In this document: piece after piece, positions 9,581 through 21,055 of the stretch
Position numbering within the stretch: the first letter of the stretch is position 1
How the letters are laid out: every line of letters begins with the position of its first letter
Source of the DNA: Chromatiales bacterium
GTDB taxonomy: Bacteria; Pseudomonadota; Gammaproteobacteria; UBA6429
Length of the DNA: 46,667 bases
NCBI GenBank assembly: GCA_027076405.1
Contig: JALTJN010000393.1
Coordinates: 1-46,667 of the forward strand
Direction of reading: 5' to 3'
Made by a program: the position numbers and the translations under genes
Notes under the pieces: model-generated
The model's database searches: none
The model's input: the letters and a program-made list of their open reading frames with translations, nothing else
What the model was told of the DNA's origin: nothing

Positions 9581-10915
9581 GTGTCCCAACCCATTTGGGA
9601 TCAATGTATCTCACAACTTGAAGCTAATCTAAGTGCTCAACAGTTCAGCACCTGGATTCGTCCACTTCAGGTTGTTTTCAGAAAAGACAATATTTACTTA
9701 CTTGCACCCAACCAGTTTGTTCGTGACTGGGTTAGTGAGCACTTCCTTAATGATATCCAAACTATACTAGACGGCCTGGATAAAAACCCGCCTTTAGTCT
9801 CTGTTGAAATTGGCAGTGATAAATTATTAAAGCCTTCTGAAGATTCACGGCCAGACTTTAATTCAATAACAGCTGAGCCTGCAAAACCAAAACGAAATTC
9901 TACACTAAACCCTAATTTTACTTTTGAAACCTTTGTTGAAGGTAAGTCTAATCAACTTGCTCGAGCTGCTTCTATGCAAGTGGCACTCAATCCGGGTGAA
10001 AGCTACAACCCGATGCTCATTTATGGCGGAGTTGGTCTGGGTAAAACACATTTAATGCATGCTATCGGCAATGATCTTATCAAGCAAAACCCTGAAGCAA
10101 ATGTTGTTTATCTGCATTCAGAACGTTTCGTTGCTGATATGGTTAAAGCTCTTCAGCATAATCGTATTAATGAATTTAAAGCTTATTACCGAACTGTTGA
10201 TGCTTTATTAATAGATGATATTCAGTTCTTCGCTAAAAAAGAACGTTCTCAGGAAGAATTTTTTCATACTTTTAATGCTTTATTAGAGGGTCAAAAGCAA
10301 ATTATTATGACCTGCGATCGCTATCCAAAAGAAGTGGAAGGTTTGGAAGATCGCTTAAAATCCCGTTTTGGCTGGGGACTACCCGTTGCCATTGAACCAC
10401 CCGAACTCGAAACTCGAGTCGCAATTTTATTAAGCAAGGCCGCTTTATCTGATGTTGAGCTTCCAAATGAGGTCGCTTTTTTTATCGCAAAACGTCTGCC
10501 TTCCAATATCCGCGAATTAGAAGGTGCTTTGCGTCGAGTCATTGCTAACTCATCATTTACCGGTAAACCCATTACTTTGGATTTTGCCAAAGATGCTTTA
10601 CGTGATTTATTGGCCTTGCAAGCAAAATTAGTCACAATAGAAAATATTCAAAAAATGGTCGTAGAATATTACAAAATCCGCCATGCTGATTTATTATCTA
10701 AAAAGCGTACCCGCTCTATTGTTCGACCGCGACAAATGGCGATGACTTTATGTAAAGAACTGACGAATCACAGCCTGCCTGAAATTGGCGATGCTTTTGG
10801 TGGACGTGATCACACAACGGTTTTACATGCTTGCCGTAAAATTGCAGAATTAAAAGAAGAAGACACCATGGTTAAAGAGGATTTTACTAACCTGTTAAGA
10901 ACACTAACAACATGA
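9581..10915 (+). CDS. dnaA: Chromosomal replication initiator DnaA
   Basis: DnaA is a 444-residue AAA+ initiator that binds DnaA boxes and melts the origin. Domain I is residues 1-80 ([20 protein letters not shown]). A short variable linker follows. The AAA+ domain III has Walker A GGVGLGKT at residues 149-156 and Walker B in [10 protein letters not shown]. Domain IV carries the DnaA signature [13 protein letters not shown] through [15 protein letters not shown]. The start is a GTG preceded by a G-rich ribosome site (GGGGG at 9570-9574). The linker is short, so the protein is slightly smaller than E. coli DnaA. It diverges from rpmH and is followed by the likely origin and dnaN. Confidence 0.98.
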   Translation: MSQPIWDQCISQLEANLSAQQFSTWIRPLQVVFRKDNIYLLAPNQFVRDWVSEHFLNDIQTILDGLDKNPPLVSVEIGSDKLLKPSEDSRPDFNSITAEPAKPKRNSTLNPNFTFETFVEGKSNQLARAASMQVALNPGESYNPMLIYGGVGLGKTHLMHAIGNDLIKQNPEANVVYLHSERFVADMVKALQHNRINEFKAYYRTVDALLIDDIQFFAKKERSQEEFFHTFNALLEGQKQIIMTCDRYPKEVEGLEDRLKSRFGWGLPVAIEPPELETRVAILLSKAALSDVELPNEVAFFIAKRLPSNIRELEGALRRVIANSSFTGKPITLDFAKDALRDLLALQAKLVTIENIQKMVVEYYKIRHADLLSKKRTRSIVRPRQMAMTLCKELTNHSLPEIGDAFGGRDHTTVLHACRKIAELKEEDTMVKEDFTNLLRTLTT

Positions 10916-10926
10916 TGGGTATATCC

Positions 10927-10935
10927 TGTGGATAA
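10927..10935 (-). promoter_or_regulatory. DnaA box (perfect)
   Basis: TGTGGATAA is the reverse complement of TTATCCACA. It is the left arm of a 15-base perfect inverted repeat (10922-10936 with 10971-10985). Confidence 0.85.
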
Positions 10936-10971
10936 CTTTTCTAAACTTTAAAAAGAGCTGTTCTTCACATG

Positions 10972-10980
10972 TTATCCACA
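10972..10980 (+). promoter_or_regulatory. DnaA box (perfect)
   Basis: TTATCCACA matches the consensus exactly. It is the right arm of the same 15-base inverted repeat, 36 bases from the first box. Confidence 0.85.
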
Positions 10981-11059
10981 GGATAATCAGTATTTATATT
11001 GTTTTTACACACATAGATATCATTTAACTAAGTTATTGATATTTATATACAAAAATACG

Positions 11060-11068
11060 TTATACACA
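11060..11068 (+). promoter_or_regulatory. DnaA box (TTATACACA)
   Basis: TTATACACA fits the relaxed consensus TTATNCACA. It is the box closest to the AT-rich unwinding region, separated from the trinucleotide run by a short stretch containing ACGCGT. Confidence 0.75.
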
Positions 11069-11135
11069 GATAACGCGTATACTAATAATAGTAATAATAA
11101 GTTAATATATATATTAATAATATATAAGGACAAAT

Positions 11136-12236
11136 ATGAAAATCAGTATTTCACGTGATGCAATACTAAACCCGCTTCAAATGGTTAACAGTGTTGTAGA
11201 ACGCAGACAAACTTTACCCATACTTTCTAATATTTTAATTTCGGTGAAAAACAATCAACTATCACTTACCGGTACTGATCTTGAAGTTGAAATTATCAAT
11301 AGTTGTCCAATCGAAAGTATAGAAGAAGGTGATACCACTTTACCTGCACGCAAACTACTTGATATTTGTAAAGCATTACCAGAAGGCTCAAATATCGAAA
11401 TACTCATTGATAATGAAAGAGCAACCTTAAAATCTGGACGCAGTCGTTTCACTTTATCAACCTTGTCTGCAGTTGAGTTTCCCAGTATTGATGCATTAAT
11501 CTCACCATTTGAATTTACTGTTCCACAAAAAACACTTAAAAAGCTGATTGATCAAACTCAGTTCTGTATGGCTCAACAAGATGTTCGTTATTACTTGAAT
11601 GGTTTAATGTTAGAACTTTCAGATGATCAAATGATTGCTGTCGCAACAGATGGTCATCGTCTCGCCTTCTGCAAGGCTAAAGTAGATTTAAAACCGGCTG
11701 AAGCCCGGCAAGTTATTATTCCTCGTAAAGCGATTAATGAAATTTCCCGTTTACTTGAAGATAGTGATGATGAAATACAAATTTCTTTAAGTGAGAATCA
11801 CATTCGAATTAACTTTGAAAACATCATTTTCACCTCTAAACTTATTGATGGTAAGTTTCCTGATTACCAGCAAGTAATTCCCCAAAAGTGTGACAATGAA
11901 GTTCGCAGTTCAAGAGAACATTTATATCAGGCATTTAACCGTACTTCTGTTTTATCGAATGAAAAGTACCGTGGCATGCGTCTGCAATTAAGTGAAAATC
12001 AGTTACAGGCGACTGTACACAATCCGGAACAGGATGAAGCTGAAGAAGTTATTGAAGTAATTTATTCAGGTGATGAATTTGAAATTGGCTTTAATGTTGC
12101 CTATTTACTAGATGCCTTAAGTGCGATTAAATCTGATGAAGTGGTTATGCAATTAACAGATTCAAACCATAGCTGTTTATTATTTGGCACAGATGACATT
12201 GATAGTAAATATGTTGTTATGCCAATGCGCCTCTAA
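11136..12236 (+). CDS. dnaN: DNA polymerase III beta subunit (sliding clamp)
   Basis: The beta clamp is 366 residues, the same length as in E. coli. It forms a ring dimer that tethers DNA polymerase III to DNA. The N-terminus (MKISISRDAILNPLQMVNSVVERRQTLPIL, given here only by its start and end) and the C-terminal YVVMPMRL are characteristic, and three repeated clamp domains fill the length. The start ATG follows AAGGA at a good distance. recF begins 12 bases after its stop, in the conserved dnaA-dnaN-recF-gyrB order. Confidence 0.98.
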   Translation: MKISISRDAILNPLQMVNSVVERRQTLPILSNILISVKNNQLSLTGTDLEVEIINSCPIESIEEGDTTLPARKLLDICKALPEGSNIEILIDNERATLKSGRSRFTLSTLSAVEFPSIDALISPFEFTVPQKTLKKLIDQTQFCMAQQDVRYYLNGLMLELSDDQMIAVATDGHRLAFCKAKVDLKPAEARQVIIPRKAINEISRLLEDSDDEIQISLSENHIRINFENIIFTSKLIDGKFPDYQQVIPQKCDNEVRSSREHLYQAFNRTSVLSNEKYRGMRLQLSENQLQATVHNPEQDEAEEVIEVIYSGDEFEIGFNVAYLLDALSAIKSDEVVMQLTDSNHSCLLFGTDDIDSKYVVMPMRL

Positions 12237-12248
12237 TTATCTACTTTT

Positions 12249-15762
<3,514 letters not shown>

Positions 15763-15823
15763 TTATTATTGTTTTAATCGTGAAATACGAAAGAATGCTT
15801 GAATAAAAAGTAGTGACAGAAAA

Positions 15824-15898
15824 AATGTTGGGGAGTGTGCATAGCTTTTATTAGCTAAAACTCCTTAACATTAAATGAAATCTAAAATGCCATTTAAT
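15824..15898. repeat. Overlapping stem-loops between gyrB and lexA
   Basis: A 13-base stem (AATGTTGGGGAGT 15824-15836 with ACTCCTTAACATT 15860-15872, two G-T pairs) encloses a further TAGCT/AGCTA hairpin. It shares bases with a second perfect inverted repeat, ATTAAATG 15870-15877 with CATTTAAT 15891-15898. Neither stem is followed by a clear T-run, so these are not canonical terminators. They lie between the convergent gyrB and lexA genes and may end transcription or form part of a small RNA. Nothing else recognisable is in this 228-base gap. Confidence 0.5.
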
Positions 15899-15990
15899 AG
15901 AGTGAAGTAAGCAGAGTAAGTACCTACTTTATTGGTTAATTTGGTGTGGTTTTTGTGAAAATTAATCAATATTTACCAGCATGATAAAGT

Positions 15991-16587
15991 TTAATAACTA
16001 CGCAGCTGCCCTACCAATAACCCCTGAATTTTTACTCGAGATGCATCAAAAATCATAGGTTCAAGATTCTGGTTTTCAGGGCTTAATTCAATAGTGCCAT
16101 CTTTGAGCTTTTTATATCTTTTTAAAGTTGCTTCCTGATCATCAATCAAGGCAACAACAATATCGCCAAATTGCGCTGTATTTTGCGGTTCAATAATCAC
16201 AATATCTCCATCAAGAATACCAATGTCGATCATGGAGTCGCCTTTAATTTGTAAGGCGTATCTATCTTTACCAACAAACATTTTACTTAGATTAATTTCC
16301 CCATGATCGTGTATCGCTTCAATGGGATGGCCCGCGGCAATCCGCCCAACTAACGGGAGGGTTGTGGAGTTACTCAGTGCATCATCAGTAAGACGAATAC
16401 CGCGCCAGCCACGCTCGGGTGGTGCCAACAAATTTTTATTGCGTAAATTTTGAACATAACGATGAATCGTCCCTTTCGAATTAATATCCATTGCTTTACC
16501 TATTTCAACCAAAGTCGGGCTATGACCATGTTTAATAATAAAAGCATGAATAAAATTTAAGATACGTTTTTCAAGTAATGTTGGCAT
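15991..16587 (-). CDS. lexA: LexA repressor
   Basis: LexA is a 198-residue SOS repressor. The N-terminal winged helix-turn-helix is residues 1-66, with a recognition helix around SKGTIHRYV (37-45). This differs strongly from E. coli LexA and recalls the SKSGIHR of alphaproteobacterial LexA. The C-terminal S24 peptidase domain has the self-cleavage site Ala85-Gly86 (GRIAAGHPIEA), the catalytic Ser118 in KGDSMIDIGILDGD and Lys156 in EATLKRY. All catalytic parts are intact, so RecA-stimulated self-cleavage is expected. The gene is single, faces gyrB, and has two direct-repeat operators in its own promoter region, consistent with autorepression. It may be a transferred or divergent lexA. Confidence 0.95.
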   Translation of the reverse strand: MPTLLEKRILNFIHAFIIKHGHSPTLVEIGKAMDINSKGTIHRYVQNLRNKNLLAPPERGWRGIRLTDDALSNSTTLPLVGRIAAGHPIEAIHDHGEINLSKMFVGKDRYALQIKGDSMIDIGILDGDIVIIEPQNTAQFGDIVVALIDDQEATLKRYKKLKDGTIELSPENQNLEPMIFDASRVKIQGLLVGQLRSY

Positions 16588-16590
16588 ATT

Positions 16591-16645
16591 GTTCTCTAAT
16601 TGTTCTCAATGAAAACAGTGTAGAGGACAAAAAGAGAACTTTCAA
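16591..16645 (-). promoter_or_regulatory. lexA promoter with two direct-repeat operators
   Basis: On the reverse strand, TTGAAA (16645-16640) is 17 bases from TACACT (16622-16617), a good sigma70 promoter for lexA. The 17-base spacer is GTTCTCTTTTTGTCCTC, which contains GTTC-N7-GTCC (16639-16625). A second, perfect direct repeat lies between the likely start site and the lexA ATG: GAAC-N7-GAAC on the lexA strand, GTTC-N7-GTTC on the plus strand, at 16591-16605. It overlaps the weak ribosome site. GTTC-N7-GTTC is the published LexA box of alphaproteobacteria, so autoregulation is inferred. Confidence 0.7.
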
Positions 16646-16674
16646 GCTTTTGGTGAAAATTTTATTAAAATTAA

Positions 16675-16696
16675 TTTGTAAGACAAATCTTACAAA
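16675..16696. promoter_or_regulatory. 22-base perfect dyad, probable operator
   Basis: TTTGTAAGA (16675-16683) and TCTTACAAA (16688-16696) form a perfect 9-base inverted repeat around CAAA. It sits between the divergent lexA and DUF6316 genes and has no terminator T-run in the context of an upstream gene. It could bind a dimeric repressor acting on either promoter. No regulator for it is identified here. Confidence 0.5.
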
Positions 16697-16771
16697 AAAT
16701 TCAGATATTGCTTACAGATAATAAAATGAACTCTGGGTAACATTGTGAAATACAAAAAGGAGAGCTTAAAG

Positions 16772-17011
16772 ATGGAAAACACAAATACAACGATGAAGCG
16801 TGATGGGGAAGAAACAGATGCTGTTTTTCGTTCCGGGCGTTTTTATTGTGTTGAAACCGAGTGGTATTTTTCTGTAAGAGAACAGAGTGATCAGGGCCCT
16901 TACTCTAGTAAACTTTCTGCAGAACAGGGGCTGAAAACATATTTATCTGATTTTGAATATTTTAAGACAGACAATACTCGTTTATTAAGTGAAACGATTA
17001 AAATTATTTAA
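16772..17011 (+). CDS. DUF6316-like small protein
   Basis: This 79-residue soluble protein has no signal or membrane segment. The central part, RSGRFYCVETEWYFSVREQS then QGPYSSKLSAEQGLKTYL, matches what I recall of the DUF6316 family, small proteins of unknown function in gammaproteobacteria. I chose ATG 16772 because AAGGAG at 16757-16762 lies nine bases upstream. A GTG at 16745 would extend the protein by nine residues but would place that ribosome site inside the gene. Its stop abuts the stop of the convergent PilZ-like gene with no base between. No function can be assigned. Confidence 0.75.
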   Translation: MENTNTTMKRDGEETDAVFRSGRFYCVETEWYFSVREQSDQGPYSSKLSAEQGLKTYLSDFEYFKTDNTRLLSETIKII

Positions 17012-18796
17012 TTAGAAATTTTTCCAAATACTATTTGTTATTTCTTCTGTTTTTTTTTCTGATGTTTCAAGCTTGTCGGATTGATTAGCTCCTTTTTTTG
17101 GTTCATGTATTTCATAGGCATCAAAGGCCGTTGTACTTAAAATTTTATTTTTCAATGAAATTTTTGATTGTTGTCCCTGATGTTCAAGCTGAAGTTTCAT
17201 TCCGTTTAAACTGGTTGGCAAGATAGGAACAAATAAAATCAGTTTTTGTTGATCTAGTCCTAATAAGCAAGGTAAAGGTTTGCAAAGTGTATTATTCACA
17301 GAGTAACGTACATGGATTGGTAAAACATGATGAGTTAAAATACGTAAACCAAATTGCATGTCTCCCTTTTCAGAAAAATGTAACCACTTAACTTGTGCGA
17401 GCGCCCAGGGTGCTAAAGCATGTTCACGCACAGCAACCAGTTCATTGTGTCTTAAACTGTCAATGGTTTTTACATTAACACTTAAACGATAGCCATCTTT
17501 GCTGTAATCAAGCAGAATACTTTTTGTAAAACTAAAAACCTTGAATATTCCGCTTTCAGTCCAGTTAGCTTCGGGGACAGGTTCATTTATACTGCTTTCG
17601 AATACTTTTCCCCAAACATCTTCTTCCTGTTCTGTAGTGCTTAAAAAATGATCCAGATTTAATGTTTTATTAAGAGCAGGATTATTAATAGGTTCAATTG
17701 TTAGTGTAGATTCAAAATCAACGGGTTTTACCGGTTGATCTGTAGAAACTTCATCATAGGCAGGTTGTTCCTGCTGATTTAAAACAAAGTGAATGGCAGT
17801 AATTCCGGTAACAATATCAACAAATCCGGTGCCCTCTTTGCGAACATCAACTCTTAAATGGTTGCGGGTCCAGTTAGATAATAAAGATAAAATGGTGGAC
17901 TTGGTTAAAGAATTTTTACCCACTTCAATTTCATCATTGTTACCCATTTTTTCTATATAGCCGTTTAATAAAGTTCTTAATTTTGCAGTAGAAAAAAAGT
18001 GGCGATCTAAAGTTTGTGAAGTTTTGTCGTTACGAGTACCTACGAGGTAAGGCGGGACATCACTTAATAGATTTAGTGTAAAGCATGTTTCTTTTGCATC
18101 GGGTTCGTTAGTTAATATTTCCGAGTGCTTAATCCATAGTGGCATAAGATTAAGAACATCTTTCATATTTTTCTGACCAAGGTCATTAGTCGGAAGTAAC
18201 GAAAGTAAAATGAGTTTTTTAAACTCGTGTTGAATAGTTGTCTTTTGTGGTGTTTGTGAAAAATCAGCAAAACTTTTATTCAGCAGTTTGAATTGTTCTG
18301 CCTGTTTATAGCACCAGAAAATTTGTTGCCAGGTGCCTTTGGAATAAGATTGATAACTTAAACGCTGGGTACATAAAGTCTGGGAGGTATAAATAAGTGT
18401 ACGATGCAATGCCAACGCGAAAGGTTTTTTCCAGCCAAAAGGTTTTTTTGTGATTAATGTTTTCAGGGCAGTTTTATAACCTTTTAATACCTGACCGAGT
18501 AGAGAACTCGTAACGTGAATAACATTGCGGGTTTTCGTTGTTAAAGGCAAAGACACATCAGTAAAGTAAATTGCTAATCTCGTATAGAGCGTCATGATAG
18601 TGGGTGCAATAGCTTCGAGAAAATCCAGCTGTTTACTGATCGAATTATCCTGCTGATTGACTCTTTTTATCGTATGGTAAAGTTGTTTGCTTGTTTCACC
18701 GGTGCTGCCAAGTGGCAATTCTTCAATCCATTTTTTTACTGCGGCAGGAGAGATATTAATCTCGGCAGTAGACTGATTAGGTTTTTGCTTGGCCAC
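17012..18796 (-). CDS. Large protein with a degenerate PilZ-like C-terminal domain
   Basis: This 594-residue protein has no signal peptide and no evident membrane helix. The N-terminal ~400 residues are helical and not recognised by me. The C-terminal region contains DYSKDG at residues 430-435, which fits the DxSxxG half of the PilZ cyclic-di-GMP motif. It is followed by beta-rich sequence ending QFGLRIL, as in PilZ domains. The other half of the motif, RxxxR, is not seen before it, so cyclic-di-GMP binding is doubtful. The start is a GTG (MAKQKPNQS) without a strong ribosome site, and no in-frame ATG precedes it. Large proteins of this shape are found in other gammaproteobacteria, usually annotated as PilZ-domain or hypothetical. 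It diverges from mnmG. Confidence 0.6.
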   Translation of the reverse strand: MAKQKPNQSTAEINISPAAVKKWIEELPLGSTGETSKQLYHTIKRVNQQDNSISKQLDFLEAIAPTIMTLYTRLAIYFTDVSLPLTTKTRNVIHVTSSLLGQVLKGYKTALKTLITKKPFGWKKPFALALHRTLIYTSQTLCTQRLSYQSYSKGTWQQIFWCYKQAEQFKLLNKSFADFSQTPQKTTIQHEFKKLILLSLLPTNDLGQKNMKDVLNLMPLWIKHSEILTNEPDAKETCFTLNLLSDVPPYLVGTRNDKTSQTLDRHFFSTAKLRTLLNGYIEKMGNNDEIEVGKNSLTKSTILSLLSNWTRNHLRVDVRKEGTGFVDIVTGITAIHFVLNQQEQPAYDEVSTDQPVKPVDFESTLTIEPINNPALNKTLNLDHFLSTTEQEEDVWGKVFESSINEPVPEANWTESGIFKVFSFTKSILLDYSKDGYRLSVNVKTIDSLRHNELVAVREHALAPWALAQVKWLHFSEKGDMQFGLRILTHHVLPIHVRYSVNNTLCKPLPCLLGLDQQKLILFVPILPTSLNGMKLQLEHQGQQSKISLKNKILSTTAFDAYEIHEPKKGANQSDKLETSEKKTEEITNSIWKNF

Positions 18797-18882
18797 AAGG
18801 TTATATTTTCCATATTTATTGTAAGTGATATTAGTTGTAGTCTAAAAGCAAACCGAGACTAATTCTAGTATTAGGTATAATT

Positions 18883-18898
18883 TTAGTAGTTATACTAA
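18883..18898. promoter_or_regulatory. Dyad TTAGTA-N4-TACTAA, possible operator
   Basis: A perfect 6-base inverted repeat (TTAGTA/TACTAA) around GTTA lies in the 241-base gap between the divergent PilZ-like gene and mnmG. It resembles, with one mismatch in the centre, the Xanthomonas LexA1-type box as I remember it. A neighbouring imperfect copy (TAGTATTAGGTATAA) starts near 18865. No regulator is assigned. The rest of the gap is AT-rich and holds the mnmG promoter. Confidence 0.4.
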
Positions 18899-18968
18899 CC
18901 ATTACTCAATCTATCTATGTGATATTTAACAGAAATTTGCATTCATGAGTAATTTACTCAAATGATAT

Positions 18969-18997
18969 TTGGCTAAACTTTAGGCAGCCCGTACAAT
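18969..18997 (+). promoter_or_regulatory. Sigma70 promoter of mnmG
   Basis: TTGGCT (18969-18974) is followed after 17 bases by TACAAT (18992-18997), five of six matches to the -10 consensus. It lies about 40 bases upstream of the mnmG ATG, giving a short leader. Confidence 0.75.
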
Positions 18998-19037
18998 AGC
19001 GAGCCTTAACTTTTTAAATCGTAGGTAAATTTGATTC

Positions 19038-20948
19038 ATGTTTTATCAGCAACAATTTGACGTCATTGTTGTCGGCGGTGGCCATGCGGGCACTGAAGCG
19101 GCGCTTGCTTCCGCACGAATGGGAATGTCTACCCTATTATTAACGCATAATATTGAGACTTTGGGTCAAATGAGTTGCAATCCTGCGATCGGCGGTATTG
19201 GCAAGGGTCATTTAGTGAAGGAAATTGATGCTTTGGGTGGATTAATGGCCAAGGCGATTGATAAAGCAGGGATTCAGTTTCGGATTTTAAATGCCAGCAA
19301 AGGGCCCGCCGTTCGCGCAACACGTGCTCAGGCTGATCGTGTTCTGTATAAACAGGCTGTACGAGAAGTACTGGAAAACACACAAAACCTGACTCTTTTT
19401 CAACAAGCGGTAGATGATTTGATTGTTGAAAACGATAAAGTGGTTGGTGTTGCGACTCAAATGGGGCTTAAATTTAAAGCAAAAGCCGTTGTTTTGACGG
19501 TTGGGACATTTTTGGGTGGCTTGATTCATATCGGACAATCAAATTTTGAAGGTGGCCGAGCCGGAGATCCTCCTTCAAATGCCTTATCACGGCGGTTACG
19601 GGCATTGCCATTTAATGTGCAGCGTCTTAAAACAGGTACCCCGCCTCGCATAGATGGCAAAACGATTGATTTTAGTCAGCTTGAAAAACAGCCTGGTGAT
19701 ACCCCTACTCCGATATTTTCTTTTTTAGGCAAGCAGGAAGATCATCCACAACAAATTAGTTGTTTTATTACGTATACCAATGAAAAAACACATGAAATTA
19801 TTAATGGCGGGCTAGATCGCTCACCGATGTACAGTGGGGTCATTGAAGGGGTTGGACCACGCTATTGCCCGTCTATTGAAGATAAAGTGGTTCGATTTGC
19901 TGATAAAAGTGCGCATCAGATTTTTGTTGAGCCTGAAGGTTTAACCACACACGAGGTTTATCCTAACGGAATTTCTACCAGCTTACCTTTTGACGTACAG
20001 CTGGATTTAGTGCGTTCGATAAAAGGTTTTGAAAATGCTTTTATTATGCGTCCGGGTTATGCGATTGAATATGATTACTTTGATCCACAAGAATTACGTC
20101 CATCATTAGAAACAAAGTTTATTGAAGGATTGTTTTTTGCTGGTCAAATTAACGGAACCACCGGTTATGAAGAAGCCGCCGCCCAGGGTTTAATTGCCGG
20201 AATGAATGCAGCATTAAAAGTGCAAGATAAAGAATCATGGACACCGCGCCGGGACGAAGCCTATATTGGTGTGTTAATTGATGATTTGATTACCATGGGA
20301 ACATTAGAACCCTATCGTATGTTCACTTCACGAGCAGAATATCGTCTGATGTTGCGAGAAGATAATGCAGATTTGCGTTTAACTGAAAAAGGACGTGAGG
20401 TAGGCTTGGTCGATGATGAACGTTGGCAGCAGTTCGAAACAAAACGCAACGCAATAGCTGCAGAACAGCAACGTTTACATGATGTGTTTGTGCGGCCGGA
20501 TAAAATATCCATTGCAGAGCAAGAACGCGTTTTTAAAAAGCCTTTGCTTCGAGAAGCGCGGTTGGAAGATTTACTACGCCGTCCAGATGTTAGTTATGAA
20601 TCACTTATGAGCTTAAGCTTAACTGATACCAGCCCGGAAATAGATCCGGTTATTGCGGAACAAGTTGAGATTCAGGCGAAATATTCAGGTTATATTGAAC
20701 GTCAGCGAGATGAAATCGAGCGCCAGCAACGTCATAATGATAAGCTTATTCCAGAAGCCTTTGATTATTCCACTATTTCAGGTTTATCAAATGAAGTGAT
20801 GGAAAAACTGGAGAAAATAAAGCCGACAACCATTGGCCATGCCTCCCGGATTCAAGGCGTGACACCTGCAGCGATTTCATTAATATTAGTGATGTTAAAA
20901 AAACAAAGCCGCTCCGGTTCGGGCGGGAAAGCGGTATCGAATATATAA
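19038..20948 (+). CDS. mnmG: tRNA uridine-5-carboxymethylaminomethyl modification enzyme MnmG
   Basis: MnmG (GidA) is a 636-residue FAD protein that forms a complex with MnmE to modify U34 of certain tRNAs. The N-terminal dinucleotide-binding motif is [17 protein letters not shown] (residues 8-24). The family signatures [20 protein letters not shown] and [14 protein letters not shown] are present, as is [12 protein letters not shown]. The C-terminal helical domain ends normally. The length is close to that of E. coli MnmG. It has its own promoter and is the first gene of the mnmG-rsmG-parA-parB stretch, interrupted here by a DUF302 gene. Confidence 0.98.
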   Translation: MFYQQQFDVIVVGGGHAGTEAALASARMGMSTLLLTHNIETLGQMSCNPAIGGIGKGHLVKEIDALGGLMAKAIDKAGIQFRILNASKGPAVRATRAQADRVLYKQAVREVLENTQNLTLFQQAVDDLIVENDKVVGVATQMGLKFKAKAVVLTVGTFLGGLIHIGQSNFEGGRAGDPPSNALSRRLRALPFNVQRLKTGTPPRIDGKTIDFSQLEKQPGDTPTPIFSFLGKQEDHPQQISCFITYTNEKTHEIINGGLDRSPMYSGVIEGVGPRYCPSIEDKVVRFADKSAHQIFVEPEGLTTHEVYPNGISTSLPFDVQLDLVRSIKGFENAFIMRPGYAIEYDYFDPQELRPSLETKFIEGLFFAGQINGTTGYEEAAAQGLIAGMNAALKVQDKESWTPRRDEAYIGVLIDDLITMGTLEPYRMFTSRAEYRLMLREDNADLRLTEKGREVGLVDDERWQQFETKRNAIAAEQQRLHDVFVRPDKISIAEQERVFKKPLLREARLEDLLRRPDVSYESLMSLSLTDTSPEIDPVIAEQVEIQAKYSGYIERQRDEIERQQRHNDKLIPEAFDYSTISGLSNEVMEKLEKIKPTTIGHASRIQGVTPAAISLILVMLKKQSRSGSGGKAVSNI

Positions 20949-21055
20949 ATATATTAAAGAAGAGTAATGATTTTTTATTAAATAATTGGGAATAAAAACC
21001 CATTATTGAAGTCATACTTCATGGAAATAAAAATAAATAACCCAAGGAGAACAAG

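Larger units (their letters stand above)
10916..11135 (+). other. oriC: Likely chromosomal origin of replication (oriC) between dnaA and dnaN
   Basis: This 220-base gap contains two perfect DnaA boxes in head-to-head orientation (10927-10935 minus, 10972-10980 plus). A third box, TTATACACA, is at 11060-11068, and a one-mismatch box, TTTTACACA, is at 11003-11011. A run of six TAA/TAG trinucleotides follows at 11083-11100. Next comes a 16-base perfect palindrome of A and T (TTAATATATATATTAA, 11102-11117) that would melt easily. Together these look like a DnaA-binding array beside an unwinding element. Other gammaproteobacteria, such as Pseudomonas, have oriC beside dnaA. No GATC site is present, so Dam/SeqA-type control is not evident. 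The dnaN ribosome site (AAGGA) is at the right end. Confidence 0.75.

Noticed and set aside
10960..10974. GTTC-N7-GTTA in the oriC region looks like a LexA direct repeat.
   Set aside because: It has one mismatch and overlaps a perfect DnaA box; the position fits no promoter, so chance is more likely.
16745..16771. GTG start at 16745 for the DUF6316 gene.
   Set aside because: A strong AAGGAG ribosome site lies inside this extension, correctly spaced for the ATG at 16772.
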